64,000 bases of DNA. It comes from Streptomyces sp. NBC_00306 (GTDB lineage Bacteria; Actinomycetota; Actinomycetes; Streptomycetales; Streptomycetaceae). The notes under the pieces were generated by a model, which made no database searches, was not told where the DNA came from, and was given only the letters and a program-made list of their open reading frames with translations. The stretch covers positions 7,006,001-7,070,000 of the forward strand of contig NZ_CP108032.1 of the NCBI RefSeq assembly GCF_036169555.1, given 5' to 3'. This document shows, in pieces, positions 7,852-16,130 of the stretch. Positions within the stretch are counted from its first letter, which is position 1. Each line of letters starts with the position of its first letter. The translations under genes were made by a program, and so were the position numbers.

Positions 7852-9108
7852 TCAGACGCCGAAAGCCTCCGGGTAGCGGATCGTGCCCCGCGGCACACCG
7901 GAAGAACCGTCGAGCACAAGGGCCATCATGGCCTCATCAGGTACCTCGAAAGATGGCCGGATTCCGTACTGCGAAGCAGGTTCGAAACCGAACCGCGGAT
8001 AGTAGTCCGGATGGCCGAGGACCAGCACCAGCGGTTCCCCCTGCATCCGTGCCACATCGAGTACCGCCCGCACGACGGCCTGACCCGCTCCGCCGCGCTG
8101 GTGCTCCGGCGACACGGCGACCGGCGCCAGGGCCAGTGCCGGGGCGCCGTCGACATGACAGCGGGTGAGCAGCGCGTACGCGGCGACCGAGCCGTCCGCC
8201 GCCTCGGCGACGTACGACATGCCCGGCACCCACGCCCCGGCGTCCCGCCGCAGGGCGTCCACGAGCCCCGCCTCCTCCGCGGTGGGGAAGGCGGACGCGT
8301 TGACCGCACGGACCGCCGGGACGTCGTCCGCCGTCTCCGGCCTGGTGCGCCAGCGCGGATCGGCGGCCCGCAGCGCGTAGCCGGTGTAGCCGTACTCCGT
8401 GCCCAGGTCGCGGCGTACCGCGATCTCCTGCCGGGTGGCGGCGAGCGCCTCCGTCATGCCCGGAGTGGAGGAGTCGGCGGCGTCGGCGCGGGCGCCGAGC
8501 GGCCCGTAGTACTCCTCCCAGTCGCTCTCGGGCTGCTGGTGCACCCCGAGAACGTGGTAGCCCGCTGCGACGGCCGCGGCGATGTTCTCGCCGCTCGTGC
8601 GCAGCGGACAGTGCTGGTCCCAGAAGGCGCGCGCGTCGGCCGACGGGGTGCCGGTCGTCCACTCGCACTCGGTGACCACGAGCGCGCCGCCCGGCGCGAG
8701 CAGCCGCCGCCACCGGCGCAGGGCGGTGTCGAAGCCGATGCTGTAGGCGGAGCTCTCGGCCCAGACGAGATCGAACGAGCCGTCGGGGTAGGGGAGATCG
8801 GCCATGTCGGCCGTGACGGTGCTGATCGCGTCGCCGAGCCCGCGGGCTTCGGCGCTCTGCCGCAGCTCGTCGAGGAACGGCTGATGCAGATCGACCGCCG
8901 TCACCCGGGCGCCGGCCTCGGCGGCCAGCAGCAGGGCGGCACGGCCGGGGCCGCAGCCGAGATCGAGTACCCGCGGAGCAGCGGGCAGCGTGCCGGCGAG
9001 CGACGCGAGAGCGAGCAGCCGGCGGGTGGTGTCGTCAGAACCTGGACCCTGCCGCGGAAGACCGTGGTGCAGGGCGAAGAAGGCGTCGTGCATGGCGTTG
9101 TCGGACAA
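7852..9108 (-). CDS. SAM-dependent methyltransferase fused to GNAT acetyltransferase
   Basis: A 418-aa bifunctional protein. The N-terminal ~250 residues are a class I methyltransferase with SAM motif I VLDLGCGPG, then VTAVDLHQPFL and DLVWAESSAYSIGFD. The C-terminal ~150 residues are a GNAT domain with acetyl-CoA loop VSPEHQRGGAGQAVV and GHPDYYPRFGFEPASQYGI. The start is uncertain. TTG at 9108 has AAGGG eight nucleotides upstream. ATG at 9093 lacks a ribosome binding site but would shorten the protein by only five residues. Substrates of both halves are unknown. A 22-codon leader ORF with a good ribosome binding site precedes it (9160-9228). Confidence 0.85.
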   Translation of the reverse strand: MSDNAMHDAFFALHHGLPRQGPGSDDTTRRLLALASLAGTLPAAPRVLDLGCGPGRAALLLAAEAGARVTAVDLHQPFLDELRQSAEARGLGDAISTVTADMADLPYPDGSFDLVWAESSAYSIGFDTALRRWRRLLAPGGALVVTECEWTTGTPSADARAFWDQHCPLRTSGENIAAAVAAGYHVLGVHQQPESDWEEYYGPLGARADAADSSTPGMTEALAATRQEIAVRRDLGTEYGYTGYALRAADPRWRTRPETADDVPAVRAVNASAFPTAEEAGLVDALRRDAGAWVPGMSYVAEAADGSVAAYALLTRCHVDGAPALALAPVAVSPEHQRGGAGQAVVRAVLDVARMQGEPLVLVLGHPDYYPRFGFEPASQYGIRPSFEVPDEAMMALVLDGSSGVPRGTIRYPEAFGV

Positions 9109-9159
9109 CGTGGAAACCCTTGAGTGTGTGAGGGCTCCGGCCGACGTACGAGATACGGG

Positions 9160-9228
9160 TCAGCCGGTAACCCGGAAGCCGAGGACGGACCGGGGGCTGC
9201 ACAGGGCAGCCGTCCCTGCGACGGTCAT
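9160..9228 (-). CDS. Candidate 22-aa leader peptide
   Basis: ATG at 9228 is preceded by GAGAGGAG at 8-nt spacing. It reads a 22-codon ORF beginning MTVAGTAALC and ending FRVTG, with a stop 51 nt before the methyltransferase-GNAT start. The strong ribosome binding site and its position in the leader suggest a translated upstream ORF with a regulatory role, possibly sensing an amino acid. No run of a single codon is evident. I do not recognise the peptide. Confidence 0.4.
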   Translation of the reverse strand: MTVAGTAALCSPRSVLGFRVTG

Positions 9229-9282
9229 CAACTCAGCTCCTCTCAAGCGTGGGTGCCAGCGTAACAGCCCGGTGCACAGCCC

Positions 9283-10224
9283 TCAGTGGCAGAGCCGGGC
9301 CTCGTGCTCGGCATGGCCGACCGGCTCCAGCTGGAAGGTGCAGTGCTCCACGTCGAAGTGGCCGCCGACGCATCCCTGGAGATCGTGCAGCAGCTTCTCG
9401 TGGCCCACCGCGTCCAGCACATCCGGGTCCACCACCACATGCGCGGAGAGCACCGGCATCCCGGAGGTGATCGTCCAGGCGTGCAGGTCGTGCACGTCCT
9501 CCACGCCCTGAAGGCCCAGGAGGTGCGTGCGCACCTCCGCCATGTCGACGCCCTTGGGCGCCGCCTCCAGCAGGACGTTCAGCGTCTCGCGGAGCAGTTT
9601 CAGGGTGCGCGGCACGATCATGAGGCCGATCACCAGTGAGGCGATCGGGTCGGCGGCCTGCCAGCCGGTGAAGAGGATGATCGTCGCCGCCACCAGCACG
9701 GTGAGCGATCCGAGGGTGTCCGCCAGCACCTCCAGATAGGCGCCGCGGACATTGAGGCTCTCCTTCTGCCCGCGCATCAGCAGCGAGAGGGATACGGCGT
9801 TGGCGACCAGACCGACGAGGGCGAACGCGATGGCGAGTCCGCCCTTGGTCTCGGCCGGGGTGATGAACCGCTCCACCGCCTCGTAGAGCAGGAAGCCGCC
9901 GACGCCGAGGAGCAGCACACAGTTGGCGAGGGCCGCGAGTATCTCGGCCCGCGCGAAACCGAAGGTGCGGTTGCCGCCGGCCGGCCGGTTGGCGAAGTGG
10001 ATCGCCAGCAGCGCCATCGCGAGACCGACCGCGTCCGTCGCCATGTGGGCGGCGTCGGCGATCAGGGCGAGAGAATCGGCCAGCACACCGCCGACGATCT
10101 CCAGCACCATCACACCGAGCGTGATCGTCAGCGCGATGCGCAGCCGTCCCTTGTAGGCGGAGGCCGCGGTGCCGGTCGGCGGCGGGCCGCCGTGCGCATG
10201 CCCGTGGTCGTGCCCAGCCCCCAT
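9283..10224 (-). CDS. Cation diffusion facilitator family transporter
   Basis: A 313-aa CDF-family metal/proton antiporter of the inner membrane. The His-rich N-terminus (GHDHGHAHGG) is a cytosolic metal-binding tail. About six membrane segments follow. The transport-site motif DAAHMATDAVGL is in TM2, and TM5-6 end near ILFTGWQAADPIASLVIG. The C-terminal cytosolic domain contains VHDLHAWTITSG. It most likely exports Zn2+ or Co2+, as in ZitB/CzcD. The ATG at 10224 has GGAGG seven nucleotides upstream. No metal regulator gene is adjacent. Confidence 0.92.
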   Translation of the reverse strand: MGAGHDHGHAHGGPPPTGTAASAYKGRLRIALTITLGVMVLEIVGGVLADSLALIADAAHMATDAVGLAMALLAIHFANRPAGGNRTFGFARAEILAALANCVLLLGVGGFLLYEAVERFITPAETKGGLAIAFALVGLVANAVSLSLLMRGQKESLNVRGAYLEVLADTLGSLTVLVAATIILFTGWQAADPIASLVIGLMIVPRTLKLLRETLNVLLEAAPKGVDMAEVRTHLLGLQGVEDVHDLHAWTITSGMPVLSAHVVVDPDVLDAVGHEKLLHDLQGCVGGHFDVEHCTFQLEPVGHAEHEARLCH

Positions 10225-10325
10225 GAGAACGCCTCCGGTCGTCGGAAATCGTGCTGCCGAGACCTCAGTGAACTACGCCCGCGGGGTACCGGGCAACACG
10301 GCACTGAACACCGTTGTCATATCGC

Positions 10326-10354
10326 CTGACCTGCGGAAACGACCCGCAGGTCAG
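10326..10354. terminator. Hairpin between galE and the CDF gene
   Basis: A perfect 11-bp stem, CTGACCTGCGG with CCGCAGGTCAG, closes a 7-nt loop just beyond the galE stop codon on the minus strand. It is a likely galE terminator. It lies about 100 bp upstream of the CDF gene start, so it also insulates that promoter. Confidence 0.7.
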
Positions 10355-10366
10355 ACGCGTGAAAGA

Positions 10367-11350
10367 TCACTTCGAGCGGGCTTCCGGGTGCCGCAGGCAC
10401 CAGCCCTCCCAGGCCGACTCCACCATCTCGCGCACCCCGCGCGAGGCGCTCCAGCCGAGCTCCTCGGTGATCAGGTCGACCGAGGCGACCGCCTTCGCGG
10501 CATCGCCCGCGCGCCGTGGCTCGATGACCGGCCGGGCGTCGTACCCGGTGATCTCGCCCACCAGATCGGCGAGCTCGCGCACCGAGACCCCGACCCCGCG
10601 ACCGATGTTGACCGTGAGATCGCCGGCACTCTGCTGCTCGGCCAGCCGGCGGGCGACGGTCAGATGGGCGTCGGCCAGGTCCGCGACATGGATGTAGTCG
10701 CGGACACAGGTGCCGTCCGGGGTCGGGTAGTCGTCGCCGAAGATGCGAGGTGCCTCACCCCGCGTGATCCGGTCGAAAAACATCGGAATGATGTTGAACA
10801 CTCCGGTGTCGGCGAGCTCGGGGCGGGCCGCGCCGGCCACGTTGAAGTACCGCAGGCAGGCCGTCGAGATTGAGTGCGCCCGGCCCGTGGCCCGTACCAG
10901 CCACTCACCGGCCAGCTTGGTCTCGCCGTACGGATTGATGGGGACGCAGGGCGCCGACTCCGGGATCAGGTCCAGCTCGGGCACCCCGTACACGGCGGCC
11001 GACGACGAGAACAGGAACTGCCGCACGCCCGCCTCGACGACCGCCTCCAGCAGCACGGTGAGTCCGTGCAGATTCTCCCGGTAGTAGTGCAGCGGCTGCT
11101 CGACGGACTGCCCGACCTGCTTCTTCGCCGCGAGATGGACGACGCCGGTGACATCGTGATCGGCGAAGGTACGGTCCAGCAGCTCGCGGTCCAGGACGGC
11201 TCCCCGCACCAGTTCGATCCCCTCGGGCAGCCGCTCGGTGACCCCCGACGAGATGTCGTCGAGCACGACGACCTTCTCGCCCGCCGCCGTCATGGCCAGC
11301 GCCACATGTGCGCCGATATATCCCGCTCCACCTGTGATCAGCCAAGTCAT
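10367..11350 (-). CDS. galE: UDP-glucose 4-epimerase
   Basis: A 327-aa extended short-chain dehydrogenase that interconverts UDP-glucose and UDP-galactose using bound NAD. The Rossmann motif TGGAGYIGAHV lies at residues 5-15, the active-site Ser/Tyr/Lys as FSSSAAVYGVPE and YGETK, and NVAGAARPE and NIGRGVGVSVRELA further on. The start ATG at 11350 gives the canonical MTWLITGGAGYIG; the longer frame upstream is low-complexity. It diverges from the envelope-polymer operon that starts 258 bp away and could supply a UDP-sugar to it, although no co-transcription is possible. Confidence 0.93.
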   Translation of the reverse strand: MTWLITGGAGYIGAHVALAMTAAGEKVVVLDDISSGVTERLPEGIELVRGAVLDRELLDRTFADHDVTGVVHLAAKKQVGQSVEQPLHYYRENLHGLTVLLEAVVEAGVRQFLFSSSAAVYGVPELDLIPESAPCVPINPYGETKLAGEWLVRATGRAHSISTACLRYFNVAGAARPELADTGVFNIIPMFFDRITRGEAPRIFGDDYPTPDGTCVRDYIHVADLADAHLTVARRLAEQQSAGDLTVNIGRGVGVSVRELADLVGEITGYDARPVIEPRRAGDAAKAVASVDLITEELGWSASRGVREMVESAWEGWCLRHPEARSK

Positions 11351-11608
11351 GGCGGCCAGCTTAGGGTCTGCGGTCGCGATCGGGCCGGGCGGTTCCTGGG
11401 CCGGGCCCCGCGGTTTGTGGGGCGAGGCGGTGATCGACAATGATGAGGCCGCGGACCCTCCCGGGGGTTCCGCCGTGTCGAGCGGGGCGTAAACGGCCAG
11501 TGAACTCCGGCCTCAGCGCATCCGATAGCCTCTGCCGACGAGCCGCCGCCCGCACACCGGGCCGAGCCGCCGCGCATCCGCACCCTCGGTTCCAAGGAGT
11601 GAGTCCGT

Positions 11609-13567
11609 CTGTCGACCGCCATCCTCACCGGTCCGCCCGTACCCGGATCGTCGCTCGAGGGCGATCTGCGGTCACTGGGCTTCGACGTACGCGTCGCTCC
11701 GGGTGCCGCCGAGAGCGAGGCGCTCCTCGCCGCCGTCCCGGCCGCGGAGCGCGTCGCGGTGGTGGACGCGCGCTTCGTGGGCCACGTCCACTCCCTGCGG
11801 CTGGCCCTGACGGACCCCCGCTTCCCGGCCTCCGCGGTCCCCGGCGCACTCACGGCGCAGCCCGAGGCGCGTGCGGCCCTGGCGAAGGCCTTCGCGGCCA
11901 CCACGGCTCCCGCCCCCGCGGCGGAGACGGCCGCCGGAGTCTCGGACCTGCCCGGCGACGCCGACGCTTCCGCTGCGGCACCGCAGAGCGCTGCGGCGAC
12001 CCCGGACGCGCAGACGACCCCGGACACGGAGGCGAGTGCGGACACGGAGGCGAGCGCGGCCGGCCTCGGAACCGCCCTGCGCGCGCCCGACCTGCCCGGC
12101 CTGCTCGCCGTCACCCTGGACTCCGCCGGCACCCCCGTCCACCGGCCCGAGCTCGGTTCGCTCGTCGCGACCGTGCCCGCCGATCCGCAGACCCGCAACG
12201 AGGCCCGTCAGGCCGTCGCGGCCGTCGACGACGAAGAGGTACGGCTGCGGTCGGCCGTGAAGGCCCGGGACGGCTTCTTCACCACCTTCTTCATCAGCCC
12301 GTACTCGCGCTACATCGCCCGCTGGTGCGCGCGCCGGGGGCTGACCCCCAACCAGGTCACCACCGCATCCCTGATCACCGCCCTGATCGCGGCCGGGGCC
12401 GCGGCCAGCGGCACCCGCGGCGGGTACATCGCGGCCGGCCTGCTGCTGCTCTTCTCCTTCGTCCTGGACTGCACGGACGGGCAGCTCGCCCGGTACTCGC
12501 TCCAGTACTCGACGATGGGCGCCTGGCTCGACGCCACCTTCGACCGCGCCAAGGAGTACGCCTACTACGCGGGCCTGGCACTGGGCGCGGCCCGCGGCGG
12601 TGACGACGTCTGGGCGCTGGCCCTGGGCGCGATGGTGCTGCAGACGTGCCGCCATGTCGTGGACTTCTCGTTCAACGAGGCGAACCACGACGCCGAGTCC
12701 AACACCAGCCCGACCGCCGCACTCTCCGACAAGCTCGACAGCGTCGGCTGGACGGTGTGGGTGCGCCGCATGATCGTGCTGCCGATCGGTGAGCGGTGGG
12801 CCATGATCGCGGTCCTGACCGCCGTCACCACACCCCGGATCGTCTTCTACGCCCTCCTCGTCGGCTGCGCCTTCGCCGCCTGCTACACCACGGCCGGCCG
12901 GCTGCTGCGCTCCCTCACCCGCAAGGCGCGCAGGACCGACCGTGCCGCGCAGGCCCTGGCGGACCTCGCCGACTCGGGGCCGCTCGCGGAGGCGGTCGCG
13001 CGCGCGGGCCGCAGGTTCGTCGCCGGGCTCCCCGCGATGGCGCCGCCCGCCATCGCGTTCGTGGGCGGTGCGGGCCTGGTGGCCGCCGCCGTGTTCAGCG
13101 ACTACGGCTCCCTCTGGCCGGTCGTCGCGGCCGTGACGTATGTCATCACCTCCGGCCTCGCCGTCGCCCGCCCCCTCAAGGGCGCGCTCGACTGGCTCGT
13201 CCCACCCGTGTTCAGGGCCGCCGAATACGGGGCGATCCTGGCGCTCGCGGTGGCCGCGGACGTGAACGGAGCACTGCCCGCGGCCTACGGCCTGGTGGCC
13301 GCGGTCGCCTACCATCACTACGACACGGTGTACCGCATCCGCGGCGGCACGGGCGCTCCGCCGCACTGGCTGGTACGGGCGACCGGAGGACACGAGGGGC
13401 GGATCCTGCTCGTCGTGCTGCTGGCCGCCCTGGTCACCGACACCGACTTCACCATCGCGCTGGCGGCCCTCGCTGTCGCCGTCGCACTCGTGGTGCTCGT
13501 GGAGAGCATCCGCTTCTGGGTGTCCTCCGCAGCACCCGCAGTTCATGACGAAGGAGAACCCGCATGA
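11609..13567 (+). CDS. DUF5941 protein with CDP-alcohol phosphatidyltransferase domain, likely CTG start
   Basis: About 652 aa. An N-terminal domain (about 1-210) starts STAILTGPPVPGSSLEG and contains an Ala/Thr/Asp-rich linker. A CDP-alcohol phosphotransferase domain follows, with LDCTDGQLARYSLQYSTMGAWLDATFDR, matching DG-x2-AR-x8-G-x3-D-x3-D. Several membrane helices and the DUF5941 region come after that. The in-frame stop at 11600 is followed by no ATG, GTG or TTG until 11759, yet the intervening codons encode plausible protein. AAGGAG at 11594-11599 lies nine nucleotides before a CTG at 11609, which I take as the start. The GTG at 11759 would give 602 aa. It overlaps the next gene by 4 nt and heads a putative envelope-polymer operon. 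Confidence 0.82.
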   Translation: MSTAILTGPPVPGSSLEGDLRSLGFDVRVAPGAAESEALLAAVPAAERVAVVDARFVGHVHSLRLALTDPRFPASAVPGALTAQPEARAALAKAFAATTAPAPAAETAAGVSDLPGDADASAAAPQSAAATPDAQTTPDTEASADTEASAAGLGTALRAPDLPGLLAVTLDSAGTPVHRPELGSLVATVPADPQTRNEARQAVAAVDDEEVRLRSAVKARDGFFTTFFISPYSRYIARWCARRGLTPNQVTTASLITALIAAGAAASGTRGGYIAAGLLLLFSFVLDCTDGQLARYSLQYSTMGAWLDATFDRAKEYAYYAGLALGAARGGDDVWALALGAMVLQTCRHVVDFSFNEANHDAESNTSPTAALSDKLDSVGWTVWVRRMIVLPIGERWAMIAVLTAVTTPRIVFYALLVGCAFAACYTTAGRLLRSLTRKARRTDRAAQALADLADSGPLAEAVARAGRRFVAGLPAMAPPAIAFVGGAGLVAAAVFSDYGSLWPVVAAVTYVITSGLAVARPLKGALDWLVPPVFRAAEYGAILALAVAADVNGALPAAYGLVAAVAYHHYDTVYRIRGGTGAPPHWLVRATGGHEGRILLVVLLAALVTDTDFTIALAALAVAVALVVLVESIRFWVSSAAPAVHDEGEPA

Positions 13568-14316
13568 TCGGCCTTGTTTTGGCAGCCGGTGCCGGACGGC
13601 GTCTGCGCCCCTACACCGACACGCTCCCCAAGGCCCTCGTGCCCGTAGGCCCTGAACAGGACGGCGAGGCCACGACCGTCCTCGACATCGCCCTGAAGAA
13701 CTTCGCGGAGATCGGGCTCACCGAGGTCGCCGTCGTCGTCGGCTACCGCAAGGAGGCCGTGTACGAGCGCCAGGCGGCCCTGGAGGCGAAGTACGGCCTC
13801 AAGCTCACCCTCGTCGACAACGACAAGGCCGAGGAGTGGAACAACGCCTACTCCCTGTGGTGCGCCCGTGACGTCCTGAAGAAGGGCGTCATCCTCGCCA
13901 ACGGCGACACCGTCCACCCGGTGTCGGTCGAGCACTCCCTTCTCGCCGCCCGCGGCGACGGCCGGAAGATCATCCTCGCCCTCGACACGGTGAAGCAGCT
14001 CGCCGACGAGGAGATGAAGGTCATCACGGACGGCGACCAGGGCGTGCAGCGCATCACCAAGCTGATGGACCCGGCCGCCGCGACCGGCGAGTACATCGGC
14101 GTCACCCTCATCGAGCCCGAGGCGGGCGAGGAGCTGGCCGACGCGCTGAAGTCCACCTTCGAGCGCGACCCCGACCTCTACTACGAGGACGGCTACCAGG
14201 AGCTCGTCAACCGCGGCTTCCGGATCGACGTGGCTCCCATCGGCGACGTCCCGTGGGTCGAGATCGACAACCACGACGACCTCGCGAAGGGCCGTGAGAT
14301 CGCGTGCCTGTACTGA
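13564..14316 (+). CDS. Sugar/alcohol-phosphate nucleotidyltransferase (phosphocholine cytidylyltransferase-like)
   Basis: A 250-aa NTP_transferase-family enzyme. The nucleotide-binding signature GLVLAAGAGRRLRPYT with downstream PKALVPV is at the N-terminus, and DNDKAEEWNNAYSLWCAR is typical of the LicC/phosphocholine-cytidylyltransferase-like branch. It probably makes a CDP-activated alcohol or sugar for the two CDP-alcohol transferases in this operon. ATGA overlap with the DUF5941 gene and a 13-nt overlap with the next gene indicate tight translational coupling. The identity of the activated alcohol is unknown. Confidence 0.87.
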   Translation: MIGLVLAAGAGRRLRPYTDTLPKALVPVGPEQDGEATTVLDIALKNFAEIGLTEVAVVVGYRKEAVYERQAALEAKYGLKLTLVDNDKAEEWNNAYSLWCARDVLKKGVILANGDTVHPVSVEHSLLAARGDGRKIILALDTVKQLADEEMKVITDGDQGVQRITKLMDPAAATGEYIGVTLIEPEAGEELADALKSTFERDPDLYYEDGYQELVNRGFRIDVAPIGDVPWVEIDNHDDLAKGREIACLY

Positions 14317-15368
14317 CCCGGCTGATCCCGTCCCCGGTCGTCGTCGACATCCGCGCGGGAGCCCTGGACGACCTGGCGGGCCTTCTGGCCGACCAGCGGA
14401 TCTCCGGATCCGGCAAGCTGGCCGTCGCCATCAGCGGCGGCTCGGGGCAGGCACTGCGCGAGCGACTCGCGCCGGCGCTGCCCGGCGCCGACTGGTTTGA
14501 GGTCCGCGACGGGACCATCGACTCCGCCGTGCAGCTCGCCGACGACGTGAAGGGCAAGCGGCGCTACGACGCCGTGGTCGGTCTCGGCGGCGGCAAGATC
14601 ATCGACGTGGCGAAGTACGCCGCGGCGCGCGTCGGTCTTCCGATGGCCGCAGTCGCGACGAACCTCGCGCACGACGGACTGTGCTCACCGATCTCCATCC
14701 TCGACAACGACAACGGCCGCGGTTCCTACGGTGTCCCGTCACCCATCGCGATGGTGATCGACCTCGACGTGGTCCGCGACGCTCCCGTACGGTTCGTCCG
14801 CTCCGGCATCGGCGACGCGATCTCCAACATTTCGGCGATCGCGGACTGGGAGCTGGCGCACCAGGTCAACGGCGAGCAGGTCGACGGGCTGGCCGCCGCC
14901 ATGGCCCGCACCTCCGGCGAGGCCGTTCTGCGCCACCCCGGCGGCGTCGGCGACGACGAGTTCCTCACCGTGCTCGCCGAGGCGCTGGTGCTCTCCGGCA
15001 TCGCCATGTCGATCAGCGGCGACAGCCGCCCCTCGTCCGGTGCCTGCCACGAGATCAGCCACGCCTTCGACCTGCTGTATCCGAAGCGGGCCGCCAGCCA
15101 TGGCGAACAGGTCGGCCTGGGAGCCGCCTTCGCGATGTATCTGCGCGGCGCCCACGAGGAGTCGGGGCTCTTCGCGGACGTACTCCGCAGACACGGACTT
15201 CCCGTGCTGCCCGATGGCATCGGCTTCTCCGCGGACGAGTTCGTCCGAGCCGTGGAGTACGCGCCGCAGACCCGTCCGGGCCGTTTCACCATCCTCGAGC
15301 ACCTTGACCTCACCACCGATCAGATCAGGGACGCGTACGCCGACTATGCCAAGACCATCCGTAGCTGA
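14304..15368 (+). CDS. Iron-containing alcohol dehydrogenase, sn-glycerol-1-phosphate dehydrogenase-like
   Basis: A 354-aa protein of the dehydroquinate synthase/iron-containing alcohol dehydrogenase superfamily. It has the NAD loop VVGLGGGKIIDVAKYAA, a substrate region TNLAHDGLCSPISI and metal ligands in SSGACHEISHAFDLL and RAASHGEQVG. The pattern resembles glycerol-1-phosphate dehydrogenases (AraM/EgsA) that reduce dihydroxyacetone phosphate. With a nucleotidyltransferase and two CDP-alcohol transferases alongside, it may provide a polyol phosphate for a phosphodiester polymer. The GTG start lies inside the end of the previous gene. Substrate assignment is inference. Confidence 0.85.
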   Translation: MPVLTRLIPSPVVVDIRAGALDDLAGLLADQRISGSGKLAVAISGGSGQALRERLAPALPGADWFEVRDGTIDSAVQLADDVKGKRRYDAVVGLGGGKIIDVAKYAAARVGLPMAAVATNLAHDGLCSPISILDNDNGRGSYGVPSPIAMVIDLDVVRDAPVRFVRSGIGDAISNISAIADWELAHQVNGEQVDGLAAAMARTSGEAVLRHPGGVGDDEFLTVLAEALVLSGIAMSISGDSRPSSGACHEISHAFDLLYPKRAASHGEQVGLGAAFAMYLRGAHEESGLFADVLRRHGLPVLPDGIGFSADEFVRAVEYAPQTRPGRFTILEHLDLTTDQIRDAYADYAKTIRS

Positions 15369-16125
15369 ACTCCGCCCGGTCGTTCACCCGGCGGGAGTGA
15401 AGGACCGGCGCAGCGGAGAGCACTGGGGCGGACGCCTGTACATGCGCGAGATCTCGCTGCGCATCACCCGCCTCCTGGTCACCACGAAGGTCACGCCGAA
15501 CCAGCTGACGTACGTGATGACCATCTGCGGCGTGCTCGCCGCCCCGGCGCTGCTGGTGCCGGGCATCTGGGGCGCCGTCCTCGGCGTCGTCGCCGTCCAG
15601 CTCTATCTGCTGCTGGACTGTGTCGACGGTGAGGTCGCCCGCTGGAAGAAGCAGTTCTCGCTCTCCGGGGTCTACCTGGACCGCGTCGGCGCCTATCTGT
15701 GCGACGCGGCGGTCCTCGTCGGTCTCGGCCTGCGCGCCGCCGACCTGTGGGGCCCGGGGCAGATCGACTGGCTCTGGGCGTTCCTCGGCACCCTCGCCGC
15801 ACTCGGCGCGATCCTGATCAAGGCCGAGACCGACCTGGTCGGGGTCGCGCGCCACCAGGGCGGACTGCCTCCGGTCAAGGACGCCGCCGCCGAGCCGCGC
15901 TCCTCCGGTATGGCACTCGCCCGCCGGGCCGCCGGGGCGCTCAAGTTCCACCGGCTGATCCTCGGCATCGAGGCGTCGCTGCTCATCCTGGCGCTCGCCG
16001 TGGTGGACCAGATCCGCGGCGATCTGTTCTTCACCCGCCTCGGAGTCGCGGTCCTCGCCGGTATCGCGCTGCTCCAGACGCTGCTGCACCTGGTGTCCGT
16101 CCTCGTCTCCAGCAGGCTGAGGTGA
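15346..16125 (+). CDS. CDP-alcohol phosphatidyltransferase family protein
   Basis: A 259-aa membrane enzyme with the complete family motif in LLDCVDGEVARWKKQFSLSG followed by VYLDRVGAYLCD. Four to six hydrophobic segments include VMTICGVLAAPALLVPGIWG and FTRLGVAVLAGIALLQTLLH. It transfers a phosphoalcohol from a CDP carrier to a lipid or glycan acceptor. The ATG at 15346 overlaps the preceding dehydrogenase by 23 nt. It is a second transferase in the operon besides the DUF5941 protein, which suggests two sequential phosphoalcohol transfers (primer and repeat unit). That last point is inference. Confidence 0.88.
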   Translation: MPRPSVAELRPVVHPAGVKDRRSGEHWGGRLYMREISLRITRLLVTTKVTPNQLTYVMTICGVLAAPALLVPGIWGAVLGVVAVQLYLLLDCVDGEVARWKKQFSLSGVYLDRVGAYLCDAAVLVGLGLRAADLWGPGQIDWLWAFLGTLAALGAILIKAETDLVGVARHQGGLPPVKDAAAEPRSSGMALARRAAGALKFHRLILGIEASLLILALAVVDQIRGDLFFTRLGVAVLAGIALLQTLLHLVSVLVSSRLR

Positions 16126-16130
16126 GTGCC

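Noticed and set aside
9101-9125. A TTGTCGGAC element near the methyltransferase gene as another PafBC-type promoter
   Set aside because: The downstream hexamer at N8 is AACCCT, which lacks the TAnnnT pattern, and it points away from the gene.
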